Of a stretch of DNA of 64,000 bases, positions 27,910-35,808 are shown in pieces. The notes below the pieces were generated by a model that was given only the letters and a program-made list of their open reading frames with translations, was not told the origin of the DNA and ran no database searches. Both the position numbers and the translations under genes were made by a program. Origin of the DNA: Acidobacteriota bacterium (GTDB lineage Bacteria > Acidobacteriota > Blastocatellia > Chloracidobacteriales > JADJPF01); assembly GCA_016213785.1 (NCBI GenBank), contig JACQZQ010000113.1, positions 84,206 through 148,205 on the forward strand, read 5' to 3'. Positions within the stretch are counted from its first letter, which is position 1. Every line of letters begins with the position of its first letter.

Positions 27910-28812
27910 ATGCATACACAAATAGAAATAAATTCAAATAATCAGTCAATAGCTGCTTTTGCAGAATCAATTAATACAAAAAAACATAGTGGTAAACTTT
28001 CGGAATCAAAAGCAGAAGAGTTTTTAGATTTTCTACAAGAAGTTAATCAAGAGTTTTTACAACATTCTATTGTTACAAATAATCTTTATACTTACTGGTT
28101 TCAACAAGGGGGTTTTTCATTAAAACACTTAAGACATTTTACAGTTCAATTTTCTGTATTTTCTAATCAGTTTTTAGTAGCTCAACTTAAGAAAATGATT
28201 AATGCTGATTCATTAGAAGCAATGCGTTCAGCTAAGGAAATACTAGCTAATGAAATAGGAGTAGTTTTTTATAATAAAGCAAAGAAAAAACAAAAACTTA
28301 ATGCTGAGGAAATTGAGAAAGAAGGCGACCCAGAACTAGTTAGTATTTCTGGAAGCATAGATGGCGGGACTTTTCGTTTTACTGCTGCACATTTTGAATG
28401 GTTGCTTTCTTTTGCTAAGCCACTAGGGCTAGGTTTTGGTGACATGGGAAAACTCTCTTATGCAACAGATTCAACAAAGTTTTTCTGTGAGGAATTATGC
28501 CGTATTTATGCTAGTGAAGATGCTAATATTGCTGCTGGTGCTAGTTTTGCAATTGAAAATTGGGCTGCGGCAGGTTTTTGGCAACAGCTTGTTGATGGTC
28601 TAACTATTTTCAAAAAAACACAAGTCCCAGAACTACACTTAGCCTTTTTCACTTGGCATAATCGCCTTGAAGCACAACATGCACATAGCACCTTAAAAGA
28701 GCTAGAAGAAATATTTTTTAAGCCAAATTTTGATAAAGAAAAGTTTTTAATTGGTGGTATAGCAATGCTCAATGCTTTATCAATTTTTTGGAATGGAATG
28801 TTTGAGGATTAA
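27910..28812 (+). CDS. Heme-oxygenase-like diiron oxidase (HDO/CADD-like) family protein
   Basis: A 300-residue, probably all-helical protein. The spaced candidate metal ligands of the HDO superfamily are visible: Glu115 in ANEIG, His161 in TAAHFEWLL, Glu216 in AIENWAAAGFW, and the helix motif H250-x3-E254-x2-H257 (WHNRLEAQH). HDO enzymes such as CADD, UndA and SznF use a dinuclear metal site with O2 for oxidative chemistry; TenA and PqqC share the fold. Residues 1-30 look disordered and 120-150 form a charged insert. Substrate is unknown. Co-transcription behind an Lrp regulator suggests control by an amino-acid-like effector, which is inference. Confidence 0.72.
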   Translation: MHTQIEINSNNQSIAAFAESINTKKHSGKLSESKAEEFLDFLQEVNQEFLQHSIVTNNLYTYWFQQGGFSLKHLRHFTVQFSVFSNQFLVAQLKKMINADSLEAMRSAKEILANEIGVVFYNKAKKKQKLNAEEIEKEGDPELVSISGSIDGGTFRFTAAHFEWLLSFAKPLGLGFGDMGKLSYATDSTKFFCEELCRIYASEDANIAAGASFAIENWAAAGFWQQLVDGLTIFKKTQVPELHLAFFTWHNRLEAQHAHSTLKELEEIFFKPNFDKEKFLIGGIAMLNALSIFWNGMFED

Positions 28813-28957
28813 TTAAAAAGATCTACTTATACAAATGATTTAACTCTACCAACAGGAGTTTATGTTTTAGTTAAGTATTCTTCAAAATTCTGTTGCCGGG
28901 ATTTATTAGGGGTTGCATCTACTCTAAAAAAAGTAAACTACTCAAGGAGATGAAGTT

Positions 28958-29317
28958 ATGCAAACCCTAGCTATTGAAAATACTAATGGTAAATTATTAA
29001 ATGTATCAAAATTTTTTGCTCAAGAATCTTTATTATTAGATTCTGAGCTAAATGGTTTTGAGGTAGTAACAGAAAACAATATTTACACTTTTATTAAAAC
29101 AGGAAAAACTCTTGATGGTGCGCCTAAGTGGTATGTTATTGATGGACAACAAGATATAATTGGGAAAGAGGTTGAGATTTTAGGTCTTTCCAAAACAGGT
29201 TTATCTTTTAAGGTTAATCGAGGCGATTCTTTAGCAATTTATTTAGAGCAAGAGCCTACAATTATGGCTAAAATTTGGTATACAACCAAAATCTTAAATT
29301 TTTCTATTATTAAATAA
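28958..29317 (+). CDS. Uncharacterised 119-residue protein
   Basis: I do not recognise this family. A good ribosome site (AAGGAGATGAAGTT) precedes the ATG. The protein is soluble and appears beta-rich in the middle (FEVVTENNIYTFIKTGK, then PKWYVIDGQQDIIGKEVEI), suggesting a small barrel or sandwich, with no Cys residues and no signal peptide. It stands 145 bp after the HDO gene and 96 bp before a secreted SH3 protein, so operon membership is uncertain. Confidence 0.65.
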   Translation: MQTLAIENTNGKLLNVSKFFAQESLLLDSELNGFEVVTENNIYTFIKTGKTLDGAPKWYVIDGQQDIIGKEVEILGLSKTGLSFKVNRGDSLAIYLEQEPTIMAKIWYTTKILNFSIIK

Positions 29318-29413
29318 ATTTAGTCGAGTTAATTTTTTGCTTGTATTTACTTGTAATATATCTATATTGAAGAAGCATTTTTAACTTTTAGTTTTTAACT
29401 TTAGGGGATTAAA

Positions 29414-30415
29414 ATGTCTTCTTCATATCTAATAAAATTATTTATCTTCTCCACTATTCTAATAAGTTTTATTTACACTCCTATTAATGCCAATAATTTA
29501 TTACAAGAAAAATCTAGGATTATTACGGCCTCTGCTGTAAGGGTACGTAGTAATCCTCAAACCTCTTCTCAAGAGATTACTAAACTTTCCGTAGGCACAA
29601 TAGTAAAGGAAATAGAAAAATCTGACCGAAAAGAAAAAATAGGACAACAAGAAGATTTTTGGTATCAAGTTGTTTTATCTGATGGTAAACAGGGTTGGGT
29701 TTTTGGTGCTTTTACTAAAAGCTTTGAAACAGATAAACAAGAACAAATTTACATTAATTTGCTTAATGATCGTTTAACGGCAAAGACATCATTTAATGAT
29801 CAAGTAGATTTAGTTAATTTCTTAGAGCGCATTGCTAAAGAAGTCAAAACTCCAACAATTTCAGCAGAATTAGAACTTGGCGCACTTTTAGCTTTACGCC
29901 AATCTCTACATTCAATCCCTTTTGATAAGGATGACTCGGGGTTATATAAATCTTGGTTAAAAAAGCAAGATCCTAAGATTGTTTATAATGAACCAGCGGG
30001 TTCTTGGGAAGTTAGATCAGATATGTTTTGGGACTTACAAAAAAAATATAGCTTTTTACCCGTAGGAGACAAAATTGCTTGGGAGGCAGCACGTAATGTT
30101 ATTCCAGGCGAATGTGAAGGCTATTTTCCTTGTTATATTGCTGCAATCAATTTAAGCTTGGGGGAATATCTATCACTATATCCTAATGGAAAATACTCAC
30201 AAGAAGCTCTTCAAGAGATCCAAGATGTTGTAAATGGTTTTTTAGAAGACTTGAAAAATCCTGAGCAAAGTTACAGGTTTCTTGATGAAGCGGAATCTCG
30301 TAAAGACGCACAAGGGCAGTTAAACAAGCTACAAAAACAGATTTCCAAAGTCCCAGGAGCAAAAACAGTTACTATATCCAAACAAATCGAGCAATTAATT
30401 CAAAAACTCAATTAA
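29414..30415 (+). CDS. Secreted bacterial SH3-domain protein
   Basis: A 333-residue exported protein. A signal peptide covers residues 1-26 (ending PINAN). A bacterial SH3 domain lies at about 36-105 (ITASAVRVRSNPQTSSQEI, then DGKQGWVFGAFTKSF), a fold that commonly binds peptidoglycan peptides. The remaining 220 residues are helical and unassigned; they include two Cys in GECEGYFPCYIAA that could form a disulfide in the periplasm. The gene is convergent with the radical SAM gene and the stop codons overlap at TTAA (30412-30415). TAGGGGATT precedes the ATG. Confidence 0.8.
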   Translation: MSSSYLIKLFIFSTILISFIYTPINANNLLQEKSRIITASAVRVRSNPQTSSQEITKLSVGTIVKEIEKSDRKEKIGQQEDFWYQVVLSDGKQGWVFGAFTKSFETDKQEQIYINLLNDRLTAKTSFNDQVDLVNFLERIAKEVKTPTISAELELGALLALRQSLHSIPFDKDDSGLYKSWLKKQDPKIVYNEPAGSWEVRSDMFWDLQKKYSFLPVGDKIAWEAARNVIPGECEGYFPCYIAAINLSLGEYLSLYPNGKYSQEALQEIQDVVNGFLEDLKNPEQSYRFLDEAESRKDAQGQLNKLQKQISKVPGAKTVTISKQIEQLIQKLN

Positions 30416-31386
30416 GCTAGTGCTCCTGCGCAAGAGGATCCTCGACCAGCAGTACAGCCAAAGCAATGATTAGCAGTTACAATTTTTCTCCCTTTTAATA
30501 AATTAATATCAAAATCTTTAATATTTTGAGGTACTTGTTTATCTACTTTTAGTCTTAGAGCTAAATTAAAATCGCAATCATAAAGATTTCCATCCCAATC
30601 AACTTCTATTTGACTTAGGCACATCAACCTATCTATGGTTCCAGTATTAAAAGTATTTTCTAGTAACTCTTTATAGTTATTAGATTTACTTTGTTTTCGC
30701 AAATCACTAGAAAATCGACCAATTGACATATTAGTAATAGTAAGTAATTGATTAAATTGTATCTTATGCATTTCCCAAAGCTCTTTTTTATAAGTTTTTT
30801 CTAGTTTTTCTTGATCTGGGGGTAGAAAACTGCCTAATGGGTTATAAACTAAGTCTAAAATCAGTCCAGGTAAAATACCATAGCCAGCTTTATTAAGGCG
30901 TTTTAAGGCTTCAATACTAGCTAAATAAACCCCCAACCCTCTTTGTTTATCGACATTTTCTTGTAAATAACAAGGCAAAGAGGCTACTAATTTAACCTTG
31001 TTATCAGAAAAAAACTCTATCATTGTTTCTTGATCTGGTTCTAGGAGTACTGTCAAATTAGTACGAACTTGAACTTTTTGGCCTTGCTTACTTAAAGCAC
31101 TAATAAATTTTCTTAAATTTGGGTTAAGTTCTGGTGCCCCACCAGTTATATCAACTAACTTACATTTAGTTTCTTTAGCAACTTCTAGAATTTTTTCCAT
31201 AACAGGCCAATCCATTACTTCTTTCCTTTTAGGAGACGAACTGACATGGCAATGCTCACAGGATTGGTTACACTTTAAGCCTACATTTACTTGAATAGTT
31301 TCTAAGCTCTGATTATACAGGGGTTGTCCTATTTGAATTAAGATTTGCTCATCAAATGATTTTTTAACTGATAAGGCTTTAGACAT
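30412..31386 (-). CDS. arsS: ArsS-like radical SAM/Cys-rich protein
   Basis: A 324-residue radical SAM enzyme. The [4Fe-4S] motif is C39-x3-C43-x2-C46 in GLKCNQSCEHCHVSS, followed by DITGGAPELNPNLR (SAM/GGE region). The C-terminal DUF3641-like domain ends in HCFGCTAGRGSSCAG. The family (TIGR04167) includes ArsS, linked to arsenosugar synthesis, and many members carry selenocysteine in the final G-S-S-x motif; here that codon is TGC, Cys319. arsM and other arsenic genes are not adjacent, so the physiological role is less certain than the family. A second Cys cluster (LMCLSQIEVDWDGNLYDCDF) is near 255-275. AGGAAAAATT precedes the ATG. Confidence 0.85.
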   Translation of the reverse strand: MSKALSVKKSFDEQILIQIGQPLYNQSLETIQVNVGLKCNQSCEHCHVSSSPKRKEVMDWPVMEKILEVAKETKCKLVDITGGAPELNPNLRKFISALSKQGQKVQVRTNLTVLLEPDQETMIEFFSDNKVKLVASLPCYLQENVDKQRGLGVYLASIEALKRLNKAGYGILPGLILDLVYNPLGSFLPPDQEKLEKTYKKELWEMHKIQFNQLLTITNMSIGRFSSDLRKQSKSNNYKELLENTFNTGTIDRLMCLSQIEVDWDGNLYDCDFNLALRLKVDKQVPQNIKDFDINLLKGRKIVTANHCFGCTAGRGSSCAGALA

Positions 31387-31441
31387 AATTTTTCCTAATT
31401 TTTAATGTTTTTTAATGTAATCCTAGTGCTAAAGAATTTAT

Positions 31442-31975
31442 TCACTGCTTTTCTTTTAAAGAATCCAAAAACATAGCCTTAGTTATTTTATAGTAAGAGA
31501 GATCCTTAGCATAGAAATAAGCCATTTTTTCATATTTAAGACCTACTTTTTCTATTACTTTGTGAGATGCGATATTTTCAGGGTCAATTACAGCAACAAT
31601 TTCAGGTAGGCTTAATTTATTAAACCCATAATTAATGCAGGCTTTAGCGGCTTCTGTCGCAAGTCCTTTTCCCCAGAAGGCTCTAGCTAGACGATATCCA
31701 ACTTCAACATTTTCAGTATTTTCTAGAAATTGTAGACCACATAACCCAATGAATAACGAATCTTCTTTGTTAATTACAGCCCAGATTGCAAACTGGTGTT
31801 TTTCTTGATGTTCAAGATAGAAATTAAATCTTGCTAGAGTTTGCTCTCTAGGCATTGGCTCGCCACCAGTAATATATTTAACTACTTCAGGATCAGAATT
31901 TAGTTTTACTACACTTTCTAAATCTTCACTAGCTAAACTACGTAAAAGTAAATTATTTGTCTCAAGGATTATCAT
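31442..31975 (-). CDS. GNAT acetyltransferase, RimJ/RimL-like
   Basis: A 177-residue N-acetyltransferase of the Acetyltransf_3 type. It starts with LETNNLLLRSLASEDLESVV, has the acetyl-CoA loop in VGYRLARAFWGKGLATEAAK near 92-112, and NIASHKVIEKVGLKYEKMAY near 134-153. The family acetylates protein N-termini, amino acids, antibiotics or other amines; the substrate cannot be inferred. It lies 5 bp after the secreted-protein gene on the same strand, indicating one transcript. Confidence 0.85.
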   Translation of the reverse strand: MIILETNNLLLRSLASEDLESVVKLNSDPEVVKYITGGEPMPREQTLARFNFYLEHQEKHQFAIWAVINKEDSLFIGLCGLQFLENTENVEVGYRLARAFWGKGLATEAAKACINYGFNKLSLPEIVAVIDPENIASHKVIEKVGLKYEKMAYFYAKDLSYYKITKAMFLDSLKEKQ

Positions 31976-31980
31976 ATAAA

Positions 31981-33111
31981 TTAGTCTAGTAGTTTTACAT
32001 CTGTATCAAACTTGTTATATTTGTTAAAAGAAATGCAGTTAAGTGCTGTAAATCTATCTTCTCTACTGGTTAAAGATACTTGAGCATTAACAGGGAGAAG
32101 ATATTCTTGAGTGCCTATAGTTACCCAACCAAAATCTACTACAGAGGTTGCATCTAGGATAGGAAAAGAGTAGGGGATTTCAATAGCTTCTTGCTCCATT
32201 CTAAGAACTTGTTTAGATTCTTGATGGATATAGAGTCTACCACGATAGCCTGTAATGGCTTGTGCTCCACCAATTTTTATTTGTTGGCGCGAGTTTCTAG
32301 TTTCTACTTTGTAGTCAAAAACCAAACATGGTTGACCATAAAAATCGACATTGCCTTTTTCAACAAATTCTGTTTTTGAATCTGGGCTAAAGATTGCTGA
32401 GAGTTGCCCTGCAAATTGTCCTGTAGAAGTCAGTCCTCCAACTTCTTCGAATGTAGTATTTGCTGTTCTTCCATTTTTTAACCTAAGTTTAATTTCTTCA
32501 CCACGATCAACAGAATAACTAACTGCTAGCTCTAAGTAATCGCCTAATTTCCAACCTTCAATTAAGGGTCTGCCATAGCGCTGTACTTGTTGACGTACAA
32601 TAAAATTAGGTAGTGATGATACATAAGCTTTTGCTATAGCACGAGCTTGTTCTATAAATGGAAGAGCTTTAAGCTCTTTTTTAGTTTCCTCAGGGAGAGT
32701 TTCTAGAGTTGTGTTTTCTAAGCTTTTTGGCTTAGTCATTAAAGCTTTTCGTCGTTCATCTGCTCTAGATAAAGCATTATTAACTATGCTAGCTCGCAAA
32801 AATCTTAGTTGGTTAAATAGTTGATCTGTTGGAACAAAATTAATTCCACGTTGATCTACATCAGACGCAATATCATCAAAGTCCTGATTTGAGGTTCGTG
32901 CTGCTTTAACACGATTAAGAATTTCTTCTTGGCCTAAAGGAGGCTGATTAATATATGAAACTAGCGCTGGAGGGAGGTTTTTAGTCGTTTGGTTAGTTGT
33001 TTGATTAGTTTGGTTATTTGGAGATAAAGGTTTATTTGATTGGGAAAAAGATATTTGAGTGATAGAAGAAAATAAAAAACACACTAAAAAAAATACTTTA
33101 AGCTTAAACAT
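31981..33111 (-). CDS. Secreted protein of unknown function
   Basis: The 376-residue protein has a clear signal peptide (residues 1-23, FFLVCFLFSSITQISFSQ) followed by an Asn/Gln/Thr-rich linker (about 24-46). The mature part begins with a helical segment (about 50-165) and then a beta-rich region from about 170 with GYRGRLYIHQESKQVLRMEQ, reminiscent of LolA/LolB-like or outer-membrane lipoprotein-sorting folds found in many Acidobacteriota secreted proteins. No lipobox Cys is present. I cannot assign a function. Upstream, AGGAG lies too far (about 17 nt) to be an ideal ribosome site for the ATG used. The GNAT gene follows 5 bp later. Confidence 0.75.
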   Translation of the reverse strand: MFKLKVFFLVCFLFSSITQISFSQSNKPLSPNNQTNQTTNQTTKNLPPALVSYINQPPLGQEEILNRVKAARTSNQDFDDIASDVDQRGINFVPTDQLFNQLRFLRASIVNNALSRADERRKALMTKPKSLENTTLETLPEETKKELKALPFIEQARAIAKAYVSSLPNFIVRQQVQRYGRPLIEGWKLGDYLELAVSYSVDRGEEIKLRLKNGRTANTTFEEVGGLTSTGQFAGQLSAIFSPDSKTEFVEKGNVDFYGQPCLVFDYKVETRNSRQQIKIGGAQAITGYRGRLYIHQESKQVLRMEQEAIEIPYSFPILDATSVVDFGWVTIGTQEYLLPVNAQVSLTSREDRFTALNCISFNKYNKFDTDVKLLD

Positions 33112-33230
33112 AGCTTTAGCAAGATTTCTCCTAAGTTAAATGTGGGCGCTTTTAATCTTGACAGCACTAAGCTTTTAGCACAAGAGCAACTAATAGAAAA
33201 AATAGCTACTTTTTTAATTTTTCTAGAAAC

Positions 33231-33262
33231 GAAAGGCCGAGATTTTTATACCTCAGCCTTTC
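33231..33262 (-). terminator. Hairpin downstream of the tetraheme cytochrome gene
   Basis: GAAAGGC (33231-33237) pairs with GCCTTTC (33256-33262), and an inner GAG/CTC adds three pairs after one mismatch. The T-run on the minus strand is imperfect, so termination is likely but not certain. Confidence 0.5.
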
Positions 33263-33312
33263 TAAATCTTTCTTATTTCTTAAGAACTTAAGAATATAAC
33301 CTTAGAGTTAAA

Positions 33313-33879
33313 TTATTCGTCATAATGGTCTGGTTTTTGATCAGTATGACATTCATTACAGCCAACAGGGAAAATGTCTCTTTCCTTATGGCAAGTAATA
33401 CAGCCTGCTAATTTAGAGTTAGGCTTGCTTTCATCGCCTGTACCGTGATAGGCATCTTTAGCGTTAAGAGCATTTTTACCTTTGAATTTAACATCTTCAT
33501 TGGTGCCTTCAAATTCACAAGTTGAGTCATCAGTTTTATGGCAATCATCGCATCTACGTACACCTTCTTCCATAGCTTTAGTTAAGCTTTTGGTATTGGT
33601 GTGGTGGCAGATAACACAAGAATCTTTATACTGAGCAAAGCGTTTTGGAAAAGCATGGTGTTCGTGATTAAAGTAAGTGATTCCTTTGTCACCAGCAGCA
33701 GATGAACGTTTCTTTTCTGGATCGTCAAGAATTATTTTAGCTTTATCACCTGTGGGATACTCTTTGATAAGATCATAAGCAGCAGCACTTATTTTAGTAT
33801 AACTTAAACTGAGAAGCGCAATAAGAGCAAAAGATAATACTAATGCTCCCTTAACTTTTTTAGTCAAAGTTTTTTCCAT
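33313..33879 (-). CDS. Tetraheme c-type cytochrome, cytochrome c3/c7-like
   Basis: A 188-residue exported multiheme protein. A signal peptide covers residues 1-33 (VLSFALIALLSLSYTKISAA). Four CxxCH heme sites are CVICH (88-92), CDDCH (110-114), CITCH (160-164) and CNECH (174-178), and extra His residues in FNHEHHAF (70-77) could be distal ligands. It fits periplasmic class III-type cytochromes that shuttle electrons. I use the ATG at 33879 because GGAGG lies 12 nt upstream; an in-frame GTG at 33903 precedes that ribosome site. No oxidoreductase partner gene is adjacent, but formate dehydrogenase lies 6 kb away. The leader contains a G+C-rich hairpin. Confidence 0.9.
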   Translation of the reverse strand: MEKTLTKKVKGALVLSFALIALLSLSYTKISAAAYDLIKEYPTGDKAKIILDDPEKKRSSAAGDKGITYFNHEHHAFPKRFAQYKDSCVICHHTNTKSLTKAMEEGVRRCDDCHKTDDSTCEFEGTNEDVKFKGKNALNAKDAYHGTGDESKPNSKLAGCITCHKERDIFPVGCNECHTDQKPDHYDE

Positions 33880-33926
33880 ATTTAGTTTTTTCCTCCATAG
33901 CACGAGCGCTGATAATTTACTTTCTA

Positions 33927-33972
33927 GTAGGGGCTACCTACAAAGTACAGAAGTGCTTTCCCGGCGGCACTT
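33927..33972 (-). promoter_or_regulatory. G+C-rich structured segment in the cytochrome leader
   Basis: In an A+T-rich gap, two hairpins lie 50-90 nt upstream of the cytochrome ATG: GTAGG/CCTAC (33927-33931 with 33937-33941) and AAGTGC/GCACTT (33951-33956 with 33967-33972) enclosing a G+C-rich loop. It may be a cis-regulatory RNA or an operator; it matches no riboswitch class I know. Confidence 0.35.
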
Positions 33973-34168
33973 AAGCAAGATTACTAAATAACATTGTGAA
34001 ATTTACGCCCAAGCTTATTTTGATGTGTACTCGCGCAAGAATAACATAGCTTTAGTCAAAGTGTCTAGATTATTGACGATAATGCTATGATTGCTTAACT
34101 TAGTAGTTTAACAATAAACTTACGTTGTCTTTTGTTCTAATAAATGTTTTGGAGAGTAATAAGAATAT

Positions 34169-35311
34169 ATGTTAAGTAATAATTTTGATGTTATTGTGCT
34201 AGGTGCTGGTGCAATGGGAAGTGCTGCTGCTTATCAACTTGCTCAAGAAGGAAAGAAAGTCTTACTCCTAGAACAGTTTGAGATTGCTCATAGTCGGGGA
34301 AGTACTCACGGAGAATCACGTATCTTTAGGTTTGCTTATACTAACTTAGCTTATGCTGAACTTGCTTTTCAGTGTAAAGAGCTTTGGCGAGAGTTAGAAA
34401 AATTTTCAAATGAAAAATTACTAACTATTTTAGGAGGAATAGATTTTGCTGAAGACGAGATAGGAAAACAAAATGTTTTAGAAGTAAAAAATGCATTAAA
34501 ACAACTTGGTAGCGAATTTGAAGAATTGGGTTTTAAGGAACTAAATAAACGCTACCCTCAGTTTAACTTAAGCAAATCCGCTTTAGCTATATATTCACCA
34601 GATACAGGAGTTATTAACCCAACCCAATCTATAAAAGTAATGGTCAACTCTGCAAAAAGACTTGGCGCAATAGTCCAAGATAATGAAATGGTTAAAGAAA
34701 TCCGACCATCAAAAGAGCTTGTAGAAATAATTACAGAAAAAAATCATTATAAAGCTAGTAATTTAATTATTTCAGTTGGGGGATGGACAAATAAACTATT
34801 GAAATATTTTGATTTAGAACTTCCTTTACAAGTCTCTCAAGAACAAACCGTTTATTTTAGACCCATTAGAAATCATCAATTATTTACTAGAGAAAATTTC
34901 CCTGTATGGATTAACTATCAGGGAAATATAGTCTACGGAATACCTTCTTTTCTTGAGCCAGCTATAAAAGTAGGTTTTCATCATAGCGGACATTACTTAG
35001 ATATAATAGATTATCATCAGCAAATAAACCAAGAGAAAATAGAACAATTAAGAGACTATCTAAAACAATATATTCCAGATTTAGCAGGAGAGGATTTTGG
35101 GGCAAGTACTTGTATTTATACTAACACCCCAGACCATGATTTTCTTGTAGACTTATTGCCAAATTATCCAAATGTCGCAATTGCAGCAGGTTTTAGTGGG
35201 CACGGGTTTAAGTTTTCTATTGGTATAGGTAAAGCTTTAAGTGATTTACTTAATGATGGGAAAAGTAGCATGAGAATAGAGCATTTAAGTATTAGACGAT
35301 TCTTAGTTTAA
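34169..35311 (+). CDS. Monomeric sarcosine oxidase / N-methyl-amino-acid oxidase family
   Basis: A 380-residue flavoenzyme. The FAD-binding dinucleotide fold starts with VIVLGAGAMGSAAAYQLAQE (GxGxxG at 12-17), followed by the family signature STHGESRIFRFAY near 46-58. Cys315 in STCIYTNTPDHDF matches the Cys that covalently binds FAD in monomeric sarcosine oxidase. These enzymes oxidise N-methyl amino acids (sarcosine, N-methyltryptophan, pipecolate) to the imine and H2O2. Sarcosine is a likely but unproven substrate. GGAGAG precedes the ATG. The stop overlaps the stop of the convergent small membrane-protein gene at TTAA (35308-35311). Confidence 0.87.
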   Translation: MLSNNFDVIVLGAGAMGSAAAYQLAQEGKKVLLLEQFEIAHSRGSTHGESRIFRFAYTNLAYAELAFQCKELWRELEKFSNEKLLTILGGIDFAEDEIGKQNVLEVKNALKQLGSEFEELGFKELNKRYPQFNLSKSALAIYSPDTGVINPTQSIKVMVNSAKRLGAIVQDNEMVKEIRPSKELVEIITEKNHYKASNLIISVGGWTNKLLKYFDLELPLQVSQEQTVYFRPIRNHQLFTRENFPVWINYQGNIVYGIPSFLEPAIKVGFHHSGHYLDIIDYHQQINQEKIEQLRDYLKQYIPDLAGEDFGASTCIYTNTPDHDFLVDLLPNYPNVAIAAGFSGHGFKFSIGIGKALSDLLNDGKSSMRIEHLSIRRFLV

Positions 35312-35637
35312 CTTTTTGTTACTTTCTGATCGATTTGATTTTTATCACTTTCATCGCTTTCATCGTCGCCATCATCGCCTTGTTTTTTTGTTTTAGTTTG
35401 ACCTTGTTTTTCATCTTCTAGCTGTTGAATTGCAGCAGCTAAATTTGGCTTAAGAAATTTTTCTAGCTCTAATAAGCCAGTCCTAGCTAAGGCTTCGCCT
35501 GTAATTCCTTGTTTATCAAGATCTTTTTTATACTGCTCTACTGTGCGGGATTGTTTGTATTGATAATCATAGGTCAATGCCCAAAAAGCGCCTATTATAA
35601 TAAAAAGCGCTAGAATCCAAGTTATAAGCTCACTCAT
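35308..35637 (-). CDS. Small membrane protein B of a tandem paralogous pair
   Basis: A 109-residue bitopic protein. An N-terminal membrane helix lies at about 5-22 (ITWILALFIIIGAFWALT), followed by YDY, a basic segment, KDLDKQGITG and a C-terminal acidic tail rich in Asp and Glu (GDDGDDESDESDK). The first 46 residues align without gaps to the protein encoded immediately upstream (19 identities). It begins 3 bp after that gene, with its ribosome site AAGGAAG overlapping the previous stop. Function unknown. The CcmD-like size and topology are noted but no cytochrome-maturation genes are near. Confidence 0.75.
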   Translation of the reverse strand: MSELITWILALFIIIGAFWALTYDYQYKQSRTVEQYKKDLDKQGITGEALARTGLLELEKFLKPNLAAAIQQLEDEKQGQTKTKKQGDDGDDESDESDKNQIDQKVTKS

Positions 35638-35640
35638 ATA

Positions 35641-35799
35641 TTACTTCCTTTTTTTCTTACGTCTAATGCCTTGTATTTCTAGGTCTTTGACAAATTCTTT
35701 GTCACCTCGGTTTTTCTTACGTTTATAGTCGTAAATTAGTATCCAAGAAACAGTAGCAATTATGGCTAGACTTAGTACCCATCCAAAAATCCCGTCCAT
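35641..35799 (-). CDS. Small membrane protein A, 52 residues, paralogue of its neighbour
   Basis: A short gene with ATG at 35799 and TAA at 35641. The protein has one membrane helix (residues 5-22, WVLSLAIIATVSWILI), then YDYKRKK, KDLEIQGI and a strongly basic end (RRKKKRK). It shares W7, W19, YDY (23-25), K28, R31, KDL (38-40) and QGI (43-45) with the next gene. It starts 9 bp after the nucleotidyltransferase stop with AAAGG 7 nt before the ATG. Being short it is easily missed in annotation. Its partner has an acidic tail where this one has a basic tail, so the two may pair; that is inference. Confidence 0.75.
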   Translation of the reverse strand: MDGIFGWVLSLAIIATVSWILIYDYKRKKNRGDKEFVKDLEIQGIRRKKKRK

Positions 35800-35808
35800 A
35801 GAAAACCT

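Noticed and set aside
28822..28953. An open frame of about 44 codons just before the 119-residue protein gene.
   Set aside because: It has no ATG, GTG or TTG at its beginning and no recognisable product, though a small gene remnant is possible.
33880..34080. A GEMM (cyclic dinucleotide) riboswitch in the cytochrome leader.
   Set aside because: GTAGGTAGC on the minus strand resembles one GEMM segment, but the conserved AAAGGGCAAACC and GACGCAAAGCC blocks are absent.
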